From contig NZ_JACSWC010000415.1 of the NCBI RefSeq assembly GCF_016888165.1, positions 1 through 64,000 of the forward strand: a DNA stretch of 64,000 nucleotides, read 5' to 3'. The translations under genes and the position numbers were made by a program. The notes beneath the pieces were generated by a model, which was given only the letters and a program-made list of their open reading frames with translations, was not told where the DNA came from and ran no database searches. Shown piece after piece: positions 8,773 through 17,935 of this stretch. The DNA comes from Halomicronema sp. CCY15110. Lineage in GTDB: Bacteria > Cyanobacteriota > Cyanobacteriia > Phormidesmidales > Phormidesmidaceae. The stretch's first letter is position 1. Each line of letters begins with the position of its first letter.

Positions 8773-10701
8773 ATGATTTGGATTGACTGGCTCATTGTCT
8801 TGGCGTATTTGCTGTTGACCCTCTGGCTGGGGCTGTATTTATCACGTCGGGCGTCGGGGTCGCTGGTGGACTTTTTTGTGTCGGGGCGATCGCTGCCGTG
8901 GTGGCTGGCGGGCACCAGTATGGCCGCCACCACGTTTTCCATCGATACGCCGCTCTACATTGCAGGAGTCGTCGGCAGTCGGGGCATTGCGGGCAATTGG
9001 GAATGGTGGAGCTTTGGCATCGCCCATGTGGTGATGATTTACGTATTCTCGCGGCTGTGGCGGCGATCGGAAATCGTCACCGATGCCGAACTGACGGAGC
9101 TCCGCTATGGCGGGAATATGGGCGCTTGGCTGCGGGGCATCAAAGCCTTTCTCTTTGCCGTGCCGATCAACTGCATCGGGATCGGATATGCCATGTTGGC
9201 GATGGTCAAGGTAATTACAGCGCTGCAACTGTGGGAAAGTCTGGGCTTTGAGCCGGGAGACGATGCCAAGCTGTGGAGCGTCATCGGCGTCAGTCTATTT
9301 GTGCTGGTTTATGCGGGATTTTCGGGACTGTGGGGGGTCGTCGCCACGGACTTTTTTCAGTTCTTTCTGGCGCTGTTTGGCGCGATGGTGGTGGCCGGAG
9401 CCGCGCTCATCAAGATTGGCGGCATGGGTTCCCTGGTGGATCAAGTCAATACCCAGTTTGGCCCCGATACGTTGGCGCTGGTGCCGCTGAAATGGGGCGA
9501 CGGGGGGATTCGGTGGAGCGAGACCGCCGGAATTTCGGTCAACACCTTCCTGGCTTACATTGGCCTGCAATGGTGGGCCTTTCGCCGCAGTGACGGGGGG
9601 GGCGAATTCATTCAGCGATTAGCCGCATCGAAAGATGAAGCCGAGGCGGAGAAGGCGGCTTGGTTTTTCAACATTTTGCATTATGTCGTGCGGACCTGGC
9701 CTTGGGTGGTGGTCGCCTTGGTCGCCCTGGTGGTTTATCCCACGCTGGAAGATCGGGAGCTAGGATATCCGTTACTGATGCTCGATTTTTTGCCCCCGGT
9801 GCTGTTGGGCTTAGTGGTGGCGTCGTTGATTGCGGCGTTTATGAGTACGGTGTCGACGCTGATTAACTGGGGCGCGTCTTATCTCACCAATGACTTATAT
9901 GGTCGGTTTATCAATCGCGATGCGGCTGATGAGGAGTTGGTGTTTGCCGGTCGGGTGGCGTCGGTGGTGGTGACAGCGGTGGGCGCGACGGCGGCGTTTT
10001 TTGCCCAAGATGTGACGACGATTTTTCGCCTGGTGATTGCGATCGGTACGGGGCCTGGCCTGGTGCTGATTTTGCGCTGGTTTTGGTGGCGCATCAACGC
10101 CGCGGCTGAGTTGGCCTCTATGCTGGCAGGATTTTGCATTGGGTTATTGACGATGCCGATCGCCGATCCGGCAACGGCGCAAAATCCCCTGGTGATTTGG
10201 CTGGCGGCAGTGCAGTCGCGGGTCACCATTTTGCAGACCAGCGATTTTGGGCAGCGGCTGCTGGTGATTGCGAGCATCACCACGGTGATTTGGGTGGCCG
10301 CGATGTATCTCACCCCGGCGGAAAGTCCCGAGACACTGGCCCAGTTTTATCAAAAAGTGCGGCCCGGTGGCCCCGGTTGGAACCGTCAGCGCCTTGCCGT
10401 CGGCGAACAGCCGATTCGCCTGATTTCCTTTGCGGGGGGCTGGCCGCAGCTTGGTTTTGATCAACCGGGCATTTTGCCAGAGCAGGATTTGCTGTTGCAG
10501 GGGCGTCAGGTAATTGCGGCCATTGGGCTGCTGTTTGGCACGATGTTTGCGATCGGCGGCTTTTTGCTACTGCAACCGCTGGTGGGCTGGTGGGGATTGA
10601 GCATTGCCGTGCTCGGTGGCGTGTGGCTGCGGCGGTTGCAGCGCGCCCGCATTGCCCCCATGCCGCGCCCTGGCCTAGATGATATCGGGGATGGTTTGTG
10701 A
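8773..10701 (+). CDS. sodium:solute symporter (SSS/SLC5 family)
   Basis: A 642-aa polytopic inner-membrane protein with about 13-14 hydrophobic segments. The N-terminus is typical of the sodium/solute symporter family: TM1, then SGRSLPWWLAG and a stretch with the AATTFS pattern where the Na+ site forms. It should couple Na+ entry to uptake of an organic solute. The substrate cannot be read; the family covers sugars, proline, pantothenate and acetate. The C-terminal part (about 500-642) extends beyond the core with two additional TM segments and a basic tail. ATG at 8773. It stands alone on the plus strand, followed at once by a palindromic repeat (10732-10804). Confidence 0.85.
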   Translation: MIWIDWLIVLAYLLLTLWLGLYLSRRASGSLVDFFVSGRSLPWWLAGTSMAATTFSIDTPLYIAGVVGSRGIAGNWEWWSFGIAHVVMIYVFSRLWRRSEIVTDAELTELRYGGNMGAWLRGIKAFLFAVPINCIGIGYAMLAMVKVITALQLWESLGFEPGDDAKLWSVIGVSLFVLVYAGFSGLWGVVATDFFQFFLALFGAMVVAGAALIKIGGMGSLVDQVNTQFGPDTLALVPLKWGDGGIRWSETAGISVNTFLAYIGLQWWAFRRSDGGGEFIQRLAASKDEAEAEKAAWFFNILHYVVRTWPWVVVALVALVVYPTLEDRELGYPLLMLDFLPPVLLGLVVASLIAAFMSTVSTLINWGASYLTNDLYGRFINRDAADEELVFAGRVASVVVTAVGATAAFFAQDVTTIFRLVIAIGTGPGLVLILRWFWWRINAAAELASMLAGFCIGLLTMPIADPATAQNPLVIWLAAVQSRVTILQTSDFGQRLLVIASITTVIWVAAMYLTPAESPETLAQFYQKVRPGGPGWNRQRLAVGEQPIRLISFAGGWPQLGFDQPGILPEQDLLLQGRQVIAAIGLLFGTMFAIGGFLLLQPLVGWWGLSIAVLGGVWLRRLQRARIAPMPRPGLDDIGDGL

Positions 10702-10731
10702 TAGCAGGTAGGATGAGAATTGGGCGATCCG

Positions 10732-10804
10732 GTAGGGGCGAGGCATTCTCGATGAAACACTCTGGTTAATCCAAAACGTTCTTCCGAGAATGCCTCGCCC
10801 CTAC
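10732..10804. repeat. 73-bp palindromic element, family A copy 1
   Basis: Perfect 20-bp inverted arms GTAGGGGCGAGGCATTCTCG (10732-10751) and its complement (10785-10804) flank a 33-nt centre. A second 73-bp copy with similar arms and centre lies at 11623-11695. It sits just after the symporter gene, so its hairpin may act as transcript 3' end. Non-coding, MITE/REP-like. Confidence 0.85.
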
Positions 10805-10853
10805 TACGGTCGGATACCTGTTGGTCGCCAGTGTTCTTCTATTCTCAAACGCC

Positions 10854-11066
10854 ATGTCATTTTTTCGTGCTTACATTGCGCCGTTGTTGATTGTGCTCAC
10901 GTTTTTAATTGCCATGTTGGCGGTGAGTGCGCGGATCTTTTTGCCTGGTGACATGCGAGCCCCAGCCCCCATTGAGGAGCCCGTGGGACAAGGGGATGGC
11001 GCTAGCACTAGCGAGTCGCCCGAAATTTCCTGGTTGTTAACCGGACAGCCCGATGACTTGAGCTAA
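10854..11066 (+). CDS. small single-pass membrane protein
   Basis: A 70-aa protein starting at the ATG at 10854 (a TTG at 10821 would add 11 residues but lacks support). It has one N-terminal hydrophobic helix (about 6-30, rich in Leu, Ile, Val and Ala), then an acidic Pro/Ser-rich tail predicted on one side of the membrane. I do not recognise a family. It ends 14 bp before the GNAT gene on the same strand, so the two are probably co-transcribed. It resembles in layout, not in sequence, the small membrane protein at 58088-58258. Confidence 0.55.
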   Translation: MSFFRAYIAPLLIVLTFLIAMLAVSARIFLPGDMRAPAPIEEPVGQGDGASTSESPEISWLLTGQPDDLS

Positions 11067-11080
11067 CGAGGCTTGAATTA

Positions 11081-11545
11081 ATGATCTTTGCGATCGCGGG
11101 CTACCAACTTCGAGTGGGATCGGACAAAGATCGGGCGCTGCTGGTGAAATTTCTCGGCAAGACCTATCGCGACGCGACGGGGAACGATCGCCTTCAGCAT
11201 TTGGCGGCGACGGTAGAACAGCATTTTTCGCCAGAGACTCCCCTGTGGTGGGTGCAAACGGAGGCCCAGCCCAGCCAAACGGTGGGATTTTTGTGGTTAG
11301 GCCATGCCATTGACCAACAGCAGGGCGATCGCCACGGCTATGTACTGGCGGTATACGTTGCCCCAGAACACCGTCGCCAGGGCATTGCCACGGCATTGTT
11401 AAACCACGCGCAAGACTGGGCACAGACGCGGGGCGATCGCCAAATTGCGCTGCAAGTCTTTGCCGATAATGAGGGGGCGATCGCCCTGTATCGCCAATTG
11501 GGCTATCAAACCCAGTCTCTCTGGCTGACCAAACCATTGCCGTAG
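11081..11545 (+). CDS. GNAT-family N-acetyltransferase
   Basis: A 154-aa single-domain acetyltransferase using acetyl-CoA. Motif A reads YVAPEHRRQGIATALL, with the Q/RxxGxG/A pyrophosphate-binding turn. The later NEGAIALYRQLGY block is the usual motif B/C of RimI-like enzymes. The acceptor substrate cannot be inferred. ATG at 11081, downstream of the small membrane protein gene. Its stop codon TAG (11543-11545) is part of a GTAGGGGCG sequence that matches the end of the palindromic element just downstream, so the C-terminus may have been set by repeat insertion. Confidence 0.85.
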   Translation: MIFAIAGYQLRVGSDKDRALLVKFLGKTYRDATGNDRLQHLAATVEQHFSPETPLWWVQTEAQPSQTVGFLWLGHAIDQQQGDRHGYVLAVYVAPEHRRQGIATALLNHAQDWAQTRGDRQIALQVFADNEGAIALYRQLGYQTQSLWLTKPLP

Positions 11546-11622
11546 GGGCGCGGCAGTTGCAGAATTAATGTTTGGGATTTCATCAAACCCATCACGCCGA
11601 CCTGGTTAATCAAACCCTGACC

Positions 11623-11695
11623 GTAGGGGCGAGGCAGGCTCGATGCCACAATCTGGCTGATCCGATGCGTCATTCCGAGCCTGCCTCGCCCCTAC
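11623..11695. repeat. 73-bp palindromic element, family A copy 2
   Basis: Arms GTAGGGGCGAGGCAGGCTCG (11623-11642) and its exact complement (11676-11695) flank a 33-nt centre similar to that of the copy at 10732. A half copy starting GTAGGGGCGCGGCAG begins at 11542, and the CTGGTTAATC that follows it matches the element centre. The right end provides the TAG stop of the minus-strand gene at 11692. Confidence 0.85.
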
Positions 11696-12213
11696 AGGGA
11701 ATTTTCCACGTAATCTTTGGCGGCTTTCAAGCTCCATCCAGTGTGGTCATAGATGAGCTTGACCGCCGTCACTTTTCGATGTTCGGCCAGCAGTTTTCGG
11801 GCTGTAGCGATCACCTCAGGGTCGAGGTCTCTGGACGATTGCTGCTGCTCCTGCTGGTCGATGTAGTCTTTAGCGTGTTGAAGATCCCAGCCTTGTTGCT
11901 CATGAAGGTAGTTGATGGCTTCTGACTGACGATTTTCTAAAATCAGATCCCGAATATCGCGACTCTCGGCTGAAACGGTTCCTTGATTAGCGTCAGCAGT
12001 CTGAGGTGGCTCGATGGCGAGCGATGCGGGGGCCGCGTCTGCTTCCCATGGCTGATCAGCCTTGTGGGTGGGCCTAGTCGGGGCAGAATAAGCGGGGGTA
12101 AGGGTGCCCGATGGGCCAGATGATTTCACTTTGCGCCTTTCCAGCTTGCGCACGAGCCAAAAACCCAATAGAAAAGCGCAGAGTCCAAGAAAAATCAGCG
12201 AAATCGGGTGCAT
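11692..12213 (-). CDS. membrane-anchored protein with two L7/L12-like motifs
   Basis: A 173-aa protein from the ATG at 12213; 12 upstream codons to 12249 are open but unlikely. It has an N-terminal TM helix (about 2-22), a basic stretch, a Pro/Ala-rich disordered linker (about 28-85), and two copies of a helix-turn-helix-like motif at about 87-119 and 137-170. The copies share I/ARxLLxExRxxxAxxxxxxxxGWxLxxAKDYxx. The pattern AxKxIxxxTGWxLKxAKDxVE closely resembles the C-terminal domain of ribosomal protein L7/L12, which recruits translation factors. A membrane-tethered tandem of this fold is unusual. The function is unknown. The stop codon overlaps a palindromic repeat. Confidence 0.6.
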   Translation of the reverse strand: MHPISLIFLGLCAFLLGFWLVRKLERRKVKSSGPSGTLTPAYSAPTRPTHKADQPWEADAAPASLAIEPPQTADANQGTVSAESRDIRDLILENRQSEAINYLHEQQGWDLQHAKDYIDQQEQQQSSRDLDPEVIATARKLLAEHRKVTAVKLIYDHTGWSLKAAKDYVENSL

Positions 12214-12437
12214 GGGATACCGGAGATAGGGGAGTGAGCGATCGCCCACCCACCACCTTCAACGGTGTCGGATGGTTGGCACGTCTATTGGCTGAGGATA
12301 ACGGGTTATCTGCTTTGACCAAAATCTCTGTTAGCAAACGCAACGCGATCGCGGTTTTGGGCATAAAAAACGCCGCCCCAATGTTAAGAGCAGCGGTTTG
12401 CCAGCCGACAGGCCGATTTGAAAATCGTCGCTGAGCG

Positions 12438-13460
12438 TTATGTGGACGGCACGTTCGCTTCCCAAATCGGATGATAGGACTGCACCGCCCGCATGTACTG
12501 CACCCGCTCAAACTCACTGGGGTTGGGGCTATTGCCCTGGCTCATGCTGCCCCGCAGAATGTCGAGGGATTCGTACTCGTGATCGTGCAGCCAGGTGATG
12601 AGGTCTTCCTCAATGGTTTTGAGATGGCCGATGCCGTGGCGCAGTAGGGTGGCCACCAGCATCGTTACGTCCGCCCCTGCCATCAGCATTTTGATCACGT
12701 CTTCCGCCTTGTTGATGCCCGTCGTCGCGGCTAGGCTAGCGGGAATGCGATCGTGCAGCAGGGCAATCCAGTTCAGCGGCAGCAGCATATCCGAGTGATG
12801 GCTGAGAATCAGGCTGGGCTGCACTTCCAGATTTTCAATATCAATATCCGGCTCATAGAAGCGGTTGAACAGCACCAGCCCATCGGCCCCCGCTGCGCAC
12901 AGTCGCTTCGCCATGTACGCCGTATTGCTGAAATAGGGGCTGAGCTTCACCGCGAGGGGAATGTTCACCGCTGCTTTGACAGCGTGAACCACATCGAAGT
13001 AATGCTGCTCTACATCCGCGCCGGACATATCCAGGTCAGTCGGAATCCAGTAGATGTTCAGCTCGATCGCATCTGCCCCGGCCTCCTCCATCTGCTGGGC
13101 GTAATCCGTCCAGCCGCCGAGGGTAAAACCATTCAAGCTGCCAATGATGGGCACATCGACCATGGTCTTGGCGATCCGAATGTGGTCGAGATAGGCCTCA
13201 GTGCCGACATGAAAAACTTCCGGTTCCGGAAAATAGGTCAGGGCTTCGGCAAAGCTCTCAGTGCCGTATTCCATATGGTGATGGAGCTCCATCCGCTCCC
13301 GGCGGATCTGCTCTTCAAATAAGGAATGCAGCACGATCGCCGCTGCTCCTGAATCTTCGAGCCACCGAATGTTACTCAGCTCTTCCGTCAACGGGGCAGC
13401 CGCGCCCACCACCAAGGGGGATTTCAGCGTCAGGCCCAGATAGGTCGTGGTTAAGTCCAT
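12438..13460 (-). CDS. dihydroorotate dehydrogenase-like flavoprotein
   Basis: A 340-aa TIM-barrel protein of the class 1 DHOD family: N-terminal TTYLGLTLKSPLVVGAAAPLT, a conserved SLNGF strand, KLSPYF with the FMN-phosphate-side lysine, and ADGLVLFNRF. The usual catalytic NxSCPN segment reads LNIYWIP here, so the catalytic Ser/Cys is missing and ordinary pyrimidine synthesis is unlikely. It lies 72 bp downstream of nifJ on the same strand, separated only by a palindromic repeat, and is probably co-transcribed. A redox role linked to pyruvate:ferredoxin oxidoreductase is inferred from context only. Confidence 0.8.
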   Translation of the reverse strand: MDLTTTYLGLTLKSPLVVGAAAPLTEELSNIRWLEDSGAAAIVLHSLFEEQIRRERMELHHHMEYGTESFAEALTYFPEPEVFHVGTEAYLDHIRIAKTMVDVPIIGSLNGFTLGGWTDYAQQMEEAGADAIELNIYWIPTDLDMSGADVEQHYFDVVHAVKAAVNIPLAVKLSPYFSNTAYMAKRLCAAGADGLVLFNRFYEPDIDIENLEVQPSLILSHHSDMLLPLNWIALLHDRIPASLAATTGINKAEDVIKMLMAGADVTMLVATLLRHGIGHLKTIEEDLITWLHDHEYESLDILRGSMSQGNSPNPSEFERVQYMRAVQSYHPIWEANVPST

Positions 13461-13491
13461 CGTTGTTCTCCATCAAAGGTGAGTTGGGTGA

Positions 13492-13524
13492 AGAACTCCG
13501 GCTTCTGCCAGAAGCCGGAGTTCT
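13492..13524. repeat. palindromic repeat, family B, AGAACTCCG arms
   Basis: AGAACTCCGGCTTCTG (13492-13507), one C, then the exact complement (13509-13524) form a 16-bp perfect hairpin between nifJ and the DHOD-like gene. The same arm start, AGAACTCCG, occurs in two elements at 57863-58047. Confidence 0.85.
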
Positions 13525-13532
13525 GGCAGCCT

Positions 13533-16500
13533 CTAAGCCGACGTATTAGCGGGATTCGAGCCGGAATCTTGCGAGTCGGTCTTTGGTTCCCCTGGCGACT
13601 TCACCGCCTTAACGTTGCCGGCGGCGGCCTCTTTGCGGGGCTGATAGGCCTTGCGGACTGGCATCTCCGGTTCATCGGCGGGATTGCGAGCCGCCAGATA
13701 CTGATACATGTGCCAGCGGGTCGAGACATCTTCGCGAGCCTGTTTCAAGAGCGTCTTCGCCGCTGCGGGATCGCTGCGGAGCAGCATCTTGAAGCGGTTT
13801 TCGCTGTACATGGCTTCTTCCAGCGACTTCTTCGGCGTCTTGCTATCCAGCATTAGCGGATTCTCGCCCTGTTCCCCCTTGCGGGGATCATAGCGATACA
13901 GCAGCCAGCGCCCAGACTCCACCGCGAGTTGTTGTTGGCCCATGCCCTTCGCCATATTGATGCCGTGGGCGATGCAGTGGGAGTAAGCCATAATCAGCGA
14001 CGGGCCTTCGTAGGATTCCGCTTCCAGGAAGGCTTTGAGGGTGTGCTCGTTGCGCGCCCCCATCGCCACGCTGGCGACGTATACATTGCCATAGGTCATC
14101 GCCATCAGCCCCAGATCCTTCTTGGGAGCCGGTTTGCCACCCGCTGCGAACTTGGCCACGGCTCCGCGCGGGGTTGCCTTGGACATTTGCCCGCCCGTGT
14201 TGGAATACACCTCGGTATCCATCACCAGCACGTTCACGTTGCGACCGCTGGCGAGGACATGATCCAAACCGCCGTAGCCGATGTCGTAGGCCCAGCCGTC
14301 ACCGCCAACAATCCACACGCTCTTACGCACCAGGTAATTAGCGAGCGACTTCAGGTTGAGCAGGCGGTTGCGCAGTCCCGGCGCGCGGCTCTCAGGATCG
14401 GTGTCGAGTCCGACCAGCCAGTTGTCCAGATGCCCTTGCAACGCCTCGACCCATTCCCGCTGTTCGACAATGTCAGCTTCATCTTTTTGCGTGTTGTTCA
14501 GCAAATGAGTCGCCAGGTCACCAGGAATCCGGGAGGAGCCGTTGAGTTCGAAGGCGAGATATTGCAGCAGTTCGACGGCCTGCTCGCTTTGCTTATCGAC
14601 GGACAGGCGGAAGCCCATGCCAAATTCGGCGTTGTCTTCAAACAGAGAGTTCGACCAGGCGGGGCCGCGACCCTCAGCATTTTTGGTGTAGGGGGTGGTG
14701 GGCAGGTTGCCGCCGTAAATGGAGGAACAGCCCGTGGCGTTGGCAATCAACATGCGATCGCCAAACAACTGCGTCGCCAGCTTGATGTAGGGCGTTTCGC
14801 CACAGCCCGCGCACGCCCCGGAAAACTCAAACAGCGGCTCCTGCATTTGCTGGTGGGAGATTTTGTTCAAATTCAGGCCATCCCGCGCGGGATTGGGCAA
14901 GTCGAGGAAGAAGTCCCAGTTTTCCCGCTCTTGTGCCCGCAGGGGCAGTTGGGCCTCCATGTTGATGGCTTTTTTGCTGGGTTCTGCCTTGTTCTTCGCG
15001 GGACAGACTTCGACACAGATGGCGCAGCCAGTGCAGTCTTCCGCCGCCACTTGAATGGTGAATTGCAGATCTGACCAGGCTTTGTCCTTGGCCCCGGTGT
15101 GCTTAAAGGCAGTGGGGGCATGTTCTAACTGTTCCGGTTCGTAAACCTTCGAGCGAATCACCGCGTGGGGACACACCATGACGCACTTGCCGCACTGCAC
15201 ACACACATCGGGATCCCAGGTGGGAATCTCCTGGCCCACGTTCCGCTTTTCATATTGCGTGGTGCCCGTGGGATAGGTGCCGTCTGAGGGGAGCGCACTG
15301 ACCGGCAGATCGTCGCCGTGGCGAGCCATGATCGATCCCAGCACGTCTTTGACAAAAGTGGGCGCGGTATCGGGTACCCATTGGTGGGTTGCGCCCTCGG
15401 TAGAGAGGGGGCCGACGGGCACTTCGTACAGGTAGCTGAGGGTGTTATCCACAGCGCTGATGTTCATATTGACGATTTCTTCGCCTTTTTTGCCGTAGGT
15501 TTTGCGAATGGCCTGTTTGATGGCGGCGATCGCCTCCTCCCTCGGCAGCACCCCCGACAGCGCAAAGAAACAGGTCTGCATCACCGTATTAATGCGGCCC
15601 CGCATTCCCGCTTCATTCGCCACTTTGAAGGCGTTAATGGCGTACACCTGCAACTGCTTGTCCACAATCGTTTGTTGCATCGCGGCGGGCAAGCGCATCC
15701 AGGTTTCTTGGGCCTCATCAAAGGGCGAGTTGATCAGGAATGTGCCGCCCACTTTGGCTTCTTTGAGAATCTCCAACTGCTGCAAAAATTCCCACTGGTG
15801 GCAGGCGACGAAATTTGCGCTGTCGATCAAATACGTGGAGCGAATGGGCTCAGGCCCAAAGCGCAGGTGCGACACGGTGACCGAGCCAGACTTTTTGGAA
15901 TCGTAGACAAAGTAGCCCTGGGCGTAATTGTCAGTGTCGCCACCAATGATTTTGATGGAGTTTTTGTTCGCGCCGACGGTACCGTCCGATCCCAACCCGT
16001 AGAAGATGCCGCGCACCACGCTATCCGGCTCGATGGTGAAGCTGGGATCCCAGTCCAGAGAGGTCAGCGTGACGTCATCGTGGATGCCGATGGTGAAGTG
16101 GTTTTGGGGATGATCCTGGCCCAAATTGTCGAAGACGCTCTTGACCATCGCCGGGGTGAATTCTTTAGACGATAGGCCATAGCGGCCACCGATCACCTTG
16201 GGATACGAGGCGCGAGGATAAACAAAGTGAGGATGTTCTTCGTCGCCTTCTAAATGCACGGTGCCTTCTTGCTTCGGCAGTTCGTGGACGGCGTGAACGA
16301 CATCGAGATAGAGCGGCTCACCGGGGGCACCGGGTTCCTTGGTGCGATCGAGCACCGCGATCGCCTTTACCGTCTTCGGCAGCGCCTTCATAAACTCGAT
16401 GGAGTCAAAGGGCCGATACATCCGCACCTTCAAAATGCCGACCTTTTCGCCCTGGGCAGTCAGGTAGTCCACCGTTTCGTGGGCGGTCTCGCAGCCTGAG

Positions 16501-17333
16501 CCCATCAGCACCACCACTTTTTCGGCATCGGGGGCACCGTGGTATTCGTACACCTTGTACTGGCGTCCAGTCAGCGCCGCGAACTCATCCATCGCCTGCT
16601 GTACCGCGTCGGCACAGTCGTAGTAAAAGCGGTTCACCGTTTCCCGCCCCTGGAAATACACGTCGGCGTTTTGGGCGGTGCCGCGAATCACGGGGCGATC
16701 CGGGGTGAGCGATCGCGCCCGGTGCGCCAGCACCAGGTCCAGCGGCACAAATTCTTCCAAAACCGCATCGGGGATCAGCTCTACCTTCTGCACTTCGTGG
16801 GAGGTGCGGAAGCCGTCGAAAAAGTGGAGAAAGGGAATGCGGGATTGCAGGGTGGCCTTGGTAGCGATCGCCGCCAAATCTTGCGCTTCTTGCACCGAGG
16901 CCGAACACAGCATGGCGCAGCCGGTGGTGCGCGCCGCCATCACGTCACCGTGATCCCCAAAAATTGATAGGGCTTGTGCCGCCAGCGATCGCGCCGCCAC
17001 GTGGATCACCGCTGGCGTCAATTCCCCCGCAATTTTGTAGAGGTTGGGGAGCATCAACATCAGTCCCTGGGAGGCCGTAAAGGTCGTGGTCACCGAGCCT
17101 GCCTGGAGTGCCCCATGCACAGCCCCCGCCGCCCCGCCTTCACTCTGCATTTCGACCACCGAGGGCACCGTGCCCCAAATATTCGGACGCTCGGCAGAGG
17201 CCCAAGCATCCGACCATTCCCCCATGGGTGACGACGGCGTGATGGGATAAATAGCGACGACCTCGCTGAGGCGATAAGCGACCCGGGCGACCGCTTCATT
17301 TCCATCTAGGGTGGCAAAAAGTTGTTCTGTCAT
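13533..17333 (-). CDS. nifJ: pyruvate:ferredoxin (flavodoxin) oxidoreductase
   Basis: A 1266-aa homodimeric-type enzyme that converts pyruvate and CoA to acetyl-CoA and CO2 with reduction of ferredoxin or flavodoxin. Domain I has YPITPSSPMGEWSDAW. Two 4Fe-4S clusters are encoded by CVQCGKCVMVCP and CTGCAICVEVCP. The TPP domain carries ACAGCGETPY and NATGCSSIYGG, with the additional cluster cysteines. Full length for the family, plus a low-complexity C-terminal tail of about 60 residues. The ATG at 17333 (MTEQLFATLDG) is preferred over the open frame to 17360 because it matches the family N-terminus and has GAGG upstream. In cyanobacteria the enzyme serves fermentation and over-reduced conditions. 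A DHOD-like gene follows. Confidence 0.97.
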   Translation of the reverse strand: MTEQLFATLDGNEAVARVAYRLSEVVAIYPITPSSPMGEWSDAWASAERPNIWGTVPSVVEMQSEGGAAGAVHGALQAGSVTTTFTASQGLMLMLPNLYKIAGELTPAVIHVAARSLAAQALSIFGDHGDVMAARTTGCAMLCSASVQEAQDLAAIATKATLQSRIPFLHFFDGFRTSHEVQKVELIPDAVLEEFVPLDLVLAHRARSLTPDRPVIRGTAQNADVYFQGRETVNRFYYDCADAVQQAMDEFAALTGRQYKVYEYHGAPDAEKVVVLMGSGCETAHETVDYLTAQGEKVGILKVRMYRPFDSIEFMKALPKTVKAIAVLDRTKEPGAPGEPLYLDVVHAVHELPKQEGTVHLEGDEEHPHFVYPRASYPKVIGGRYGLSSKEFTPAMVKSVFDNLGQDHPQNHFTIGIHDDVTLTSLDWDPSFTIEPDSVVRGIFYGLGSDGTVGANKNSIKIIGGDTDNYAQGYFVYDSKKSGSVTVSHLRFGPEPIRSTYLIDSANFVACHQWEFLQQLEILKEAKVGGTFLINSPFDEAQETWMRLPAAMQQTIVDKQLQVYAINAFKVANEAGMRGRINTVMQTCFFALSGVLPREEAIAAIKQAIRKTYGKKGEEIVNMNISAVDNTLSYLYEVPVGPLSTEGATHQWVPDTAPTFVKDVLGSIMARHGDDLPVSALPSDGTYPTGTTQYEKRNVGQEIPTWDPDVCVQCGKCVMVCPHAVIRSKVYEPEQLEHAPTAFKHTGAKDKAWSDLQFTIQVAAEDCTGCAICVEVCPAKNKAEPSKKAINMEAQLPLRAQERENWDFFLDLPNPARDGLNLNKISHQQMQEPLFEFSGACAGCGETPYIKLATQLFGDRMLIANATGCSSIYGGNLPTTPYTKNAEGRGPAWSNSLFEDNAEFGMGFRLSVDKQSEQAVELLQYLAFELNGSSRIPGDLATHLLNNTQKDEADIVEQREWVEALQGHLDNWLVGLDTDPESRAPGLRNRLLNLKSLANYLVRKSVWIVGGDGWAYDIGYGGLDHVLASGRNVNVLVMDTEVYSNTGGQMSKATPRGAVAKFAAGGKPAPKKDLGLMAMTYGNVYVASVAMGARNEHTLKAFLEAESYEGPSLIMAYSHCIAHGINMAKGMGQQQLAVESGRWLLYRYDPRKGEQGENPLMLDSKTPKKSLEEAMYSENRFKMLLRSDPAAAKTLLKQAREDVSTRWHMYQYLAARNPADEPEMPVRKAYQPRKEAAAGNVKAVKSPGEPKTDSQDSGSNPANTSA

Positions 17334-17935
17334 GGTGGGCCCTCTAGGTGTGCTGGGCAACGAAATAACGATAATTTCCGCAAGCGCTGATCTACCCTTA
17401 GGTCTGAATACGGGAGCAACTTTTCGCCAACCTCATTAGCTCAAATCGCCCCAGCATCGCAAATCTATTTTCAGCTCATACAGACAATCAGCCGCTGTTT
17501 TGTTGAGACAAGATACAAGATCTTTCATGTTCAAAAATTATCTCTATCGGCTAATGCTAAGTCGCAGACAGGGATTTTTGGACCTTGTATACCTCACATA
17601 TTGCCACTGGAAACTTAACTAGGCTCGGCTTTTTAGCTAAACTTTATCCCCGCATGTCAGGCCCTGATAACACACCCCAAAAAAGTCCAGTCAACGCTCA
17701 CAGTTCATTGAAGTTAAGGCCTGAAAGCCTTGCACAGAAGGCATATTAAAAAATCAATCTTCTGTATTAAACCTTGACTTTTATTTGCATTAAACGACAA
17801 TCGTGGTCAAGACTTAAGTTTTTACTTCGGAAAAGTGATTGAGAAATTGGATGTGTTTGCGCGGTCAAAATTCTCATCGCTGATTTACGCAGAATTACTG
17901 AAGTCAAACTACACACGGGCTAATTCATCGGCCTC
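17334..17935. other. AT-rich intergenic region upstream of nifJ
   Basis: About 600 bp with no convincing ORF, markedly AT-richer than its neighbours. It carries the nifJ promoter on the minus strand. Its right edge is a strong plus-strand terminator (17936-17964) although no plus-strand gene precedes it, so an unannotated plus-strand transcript is possible here. Confidence 0.5.
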
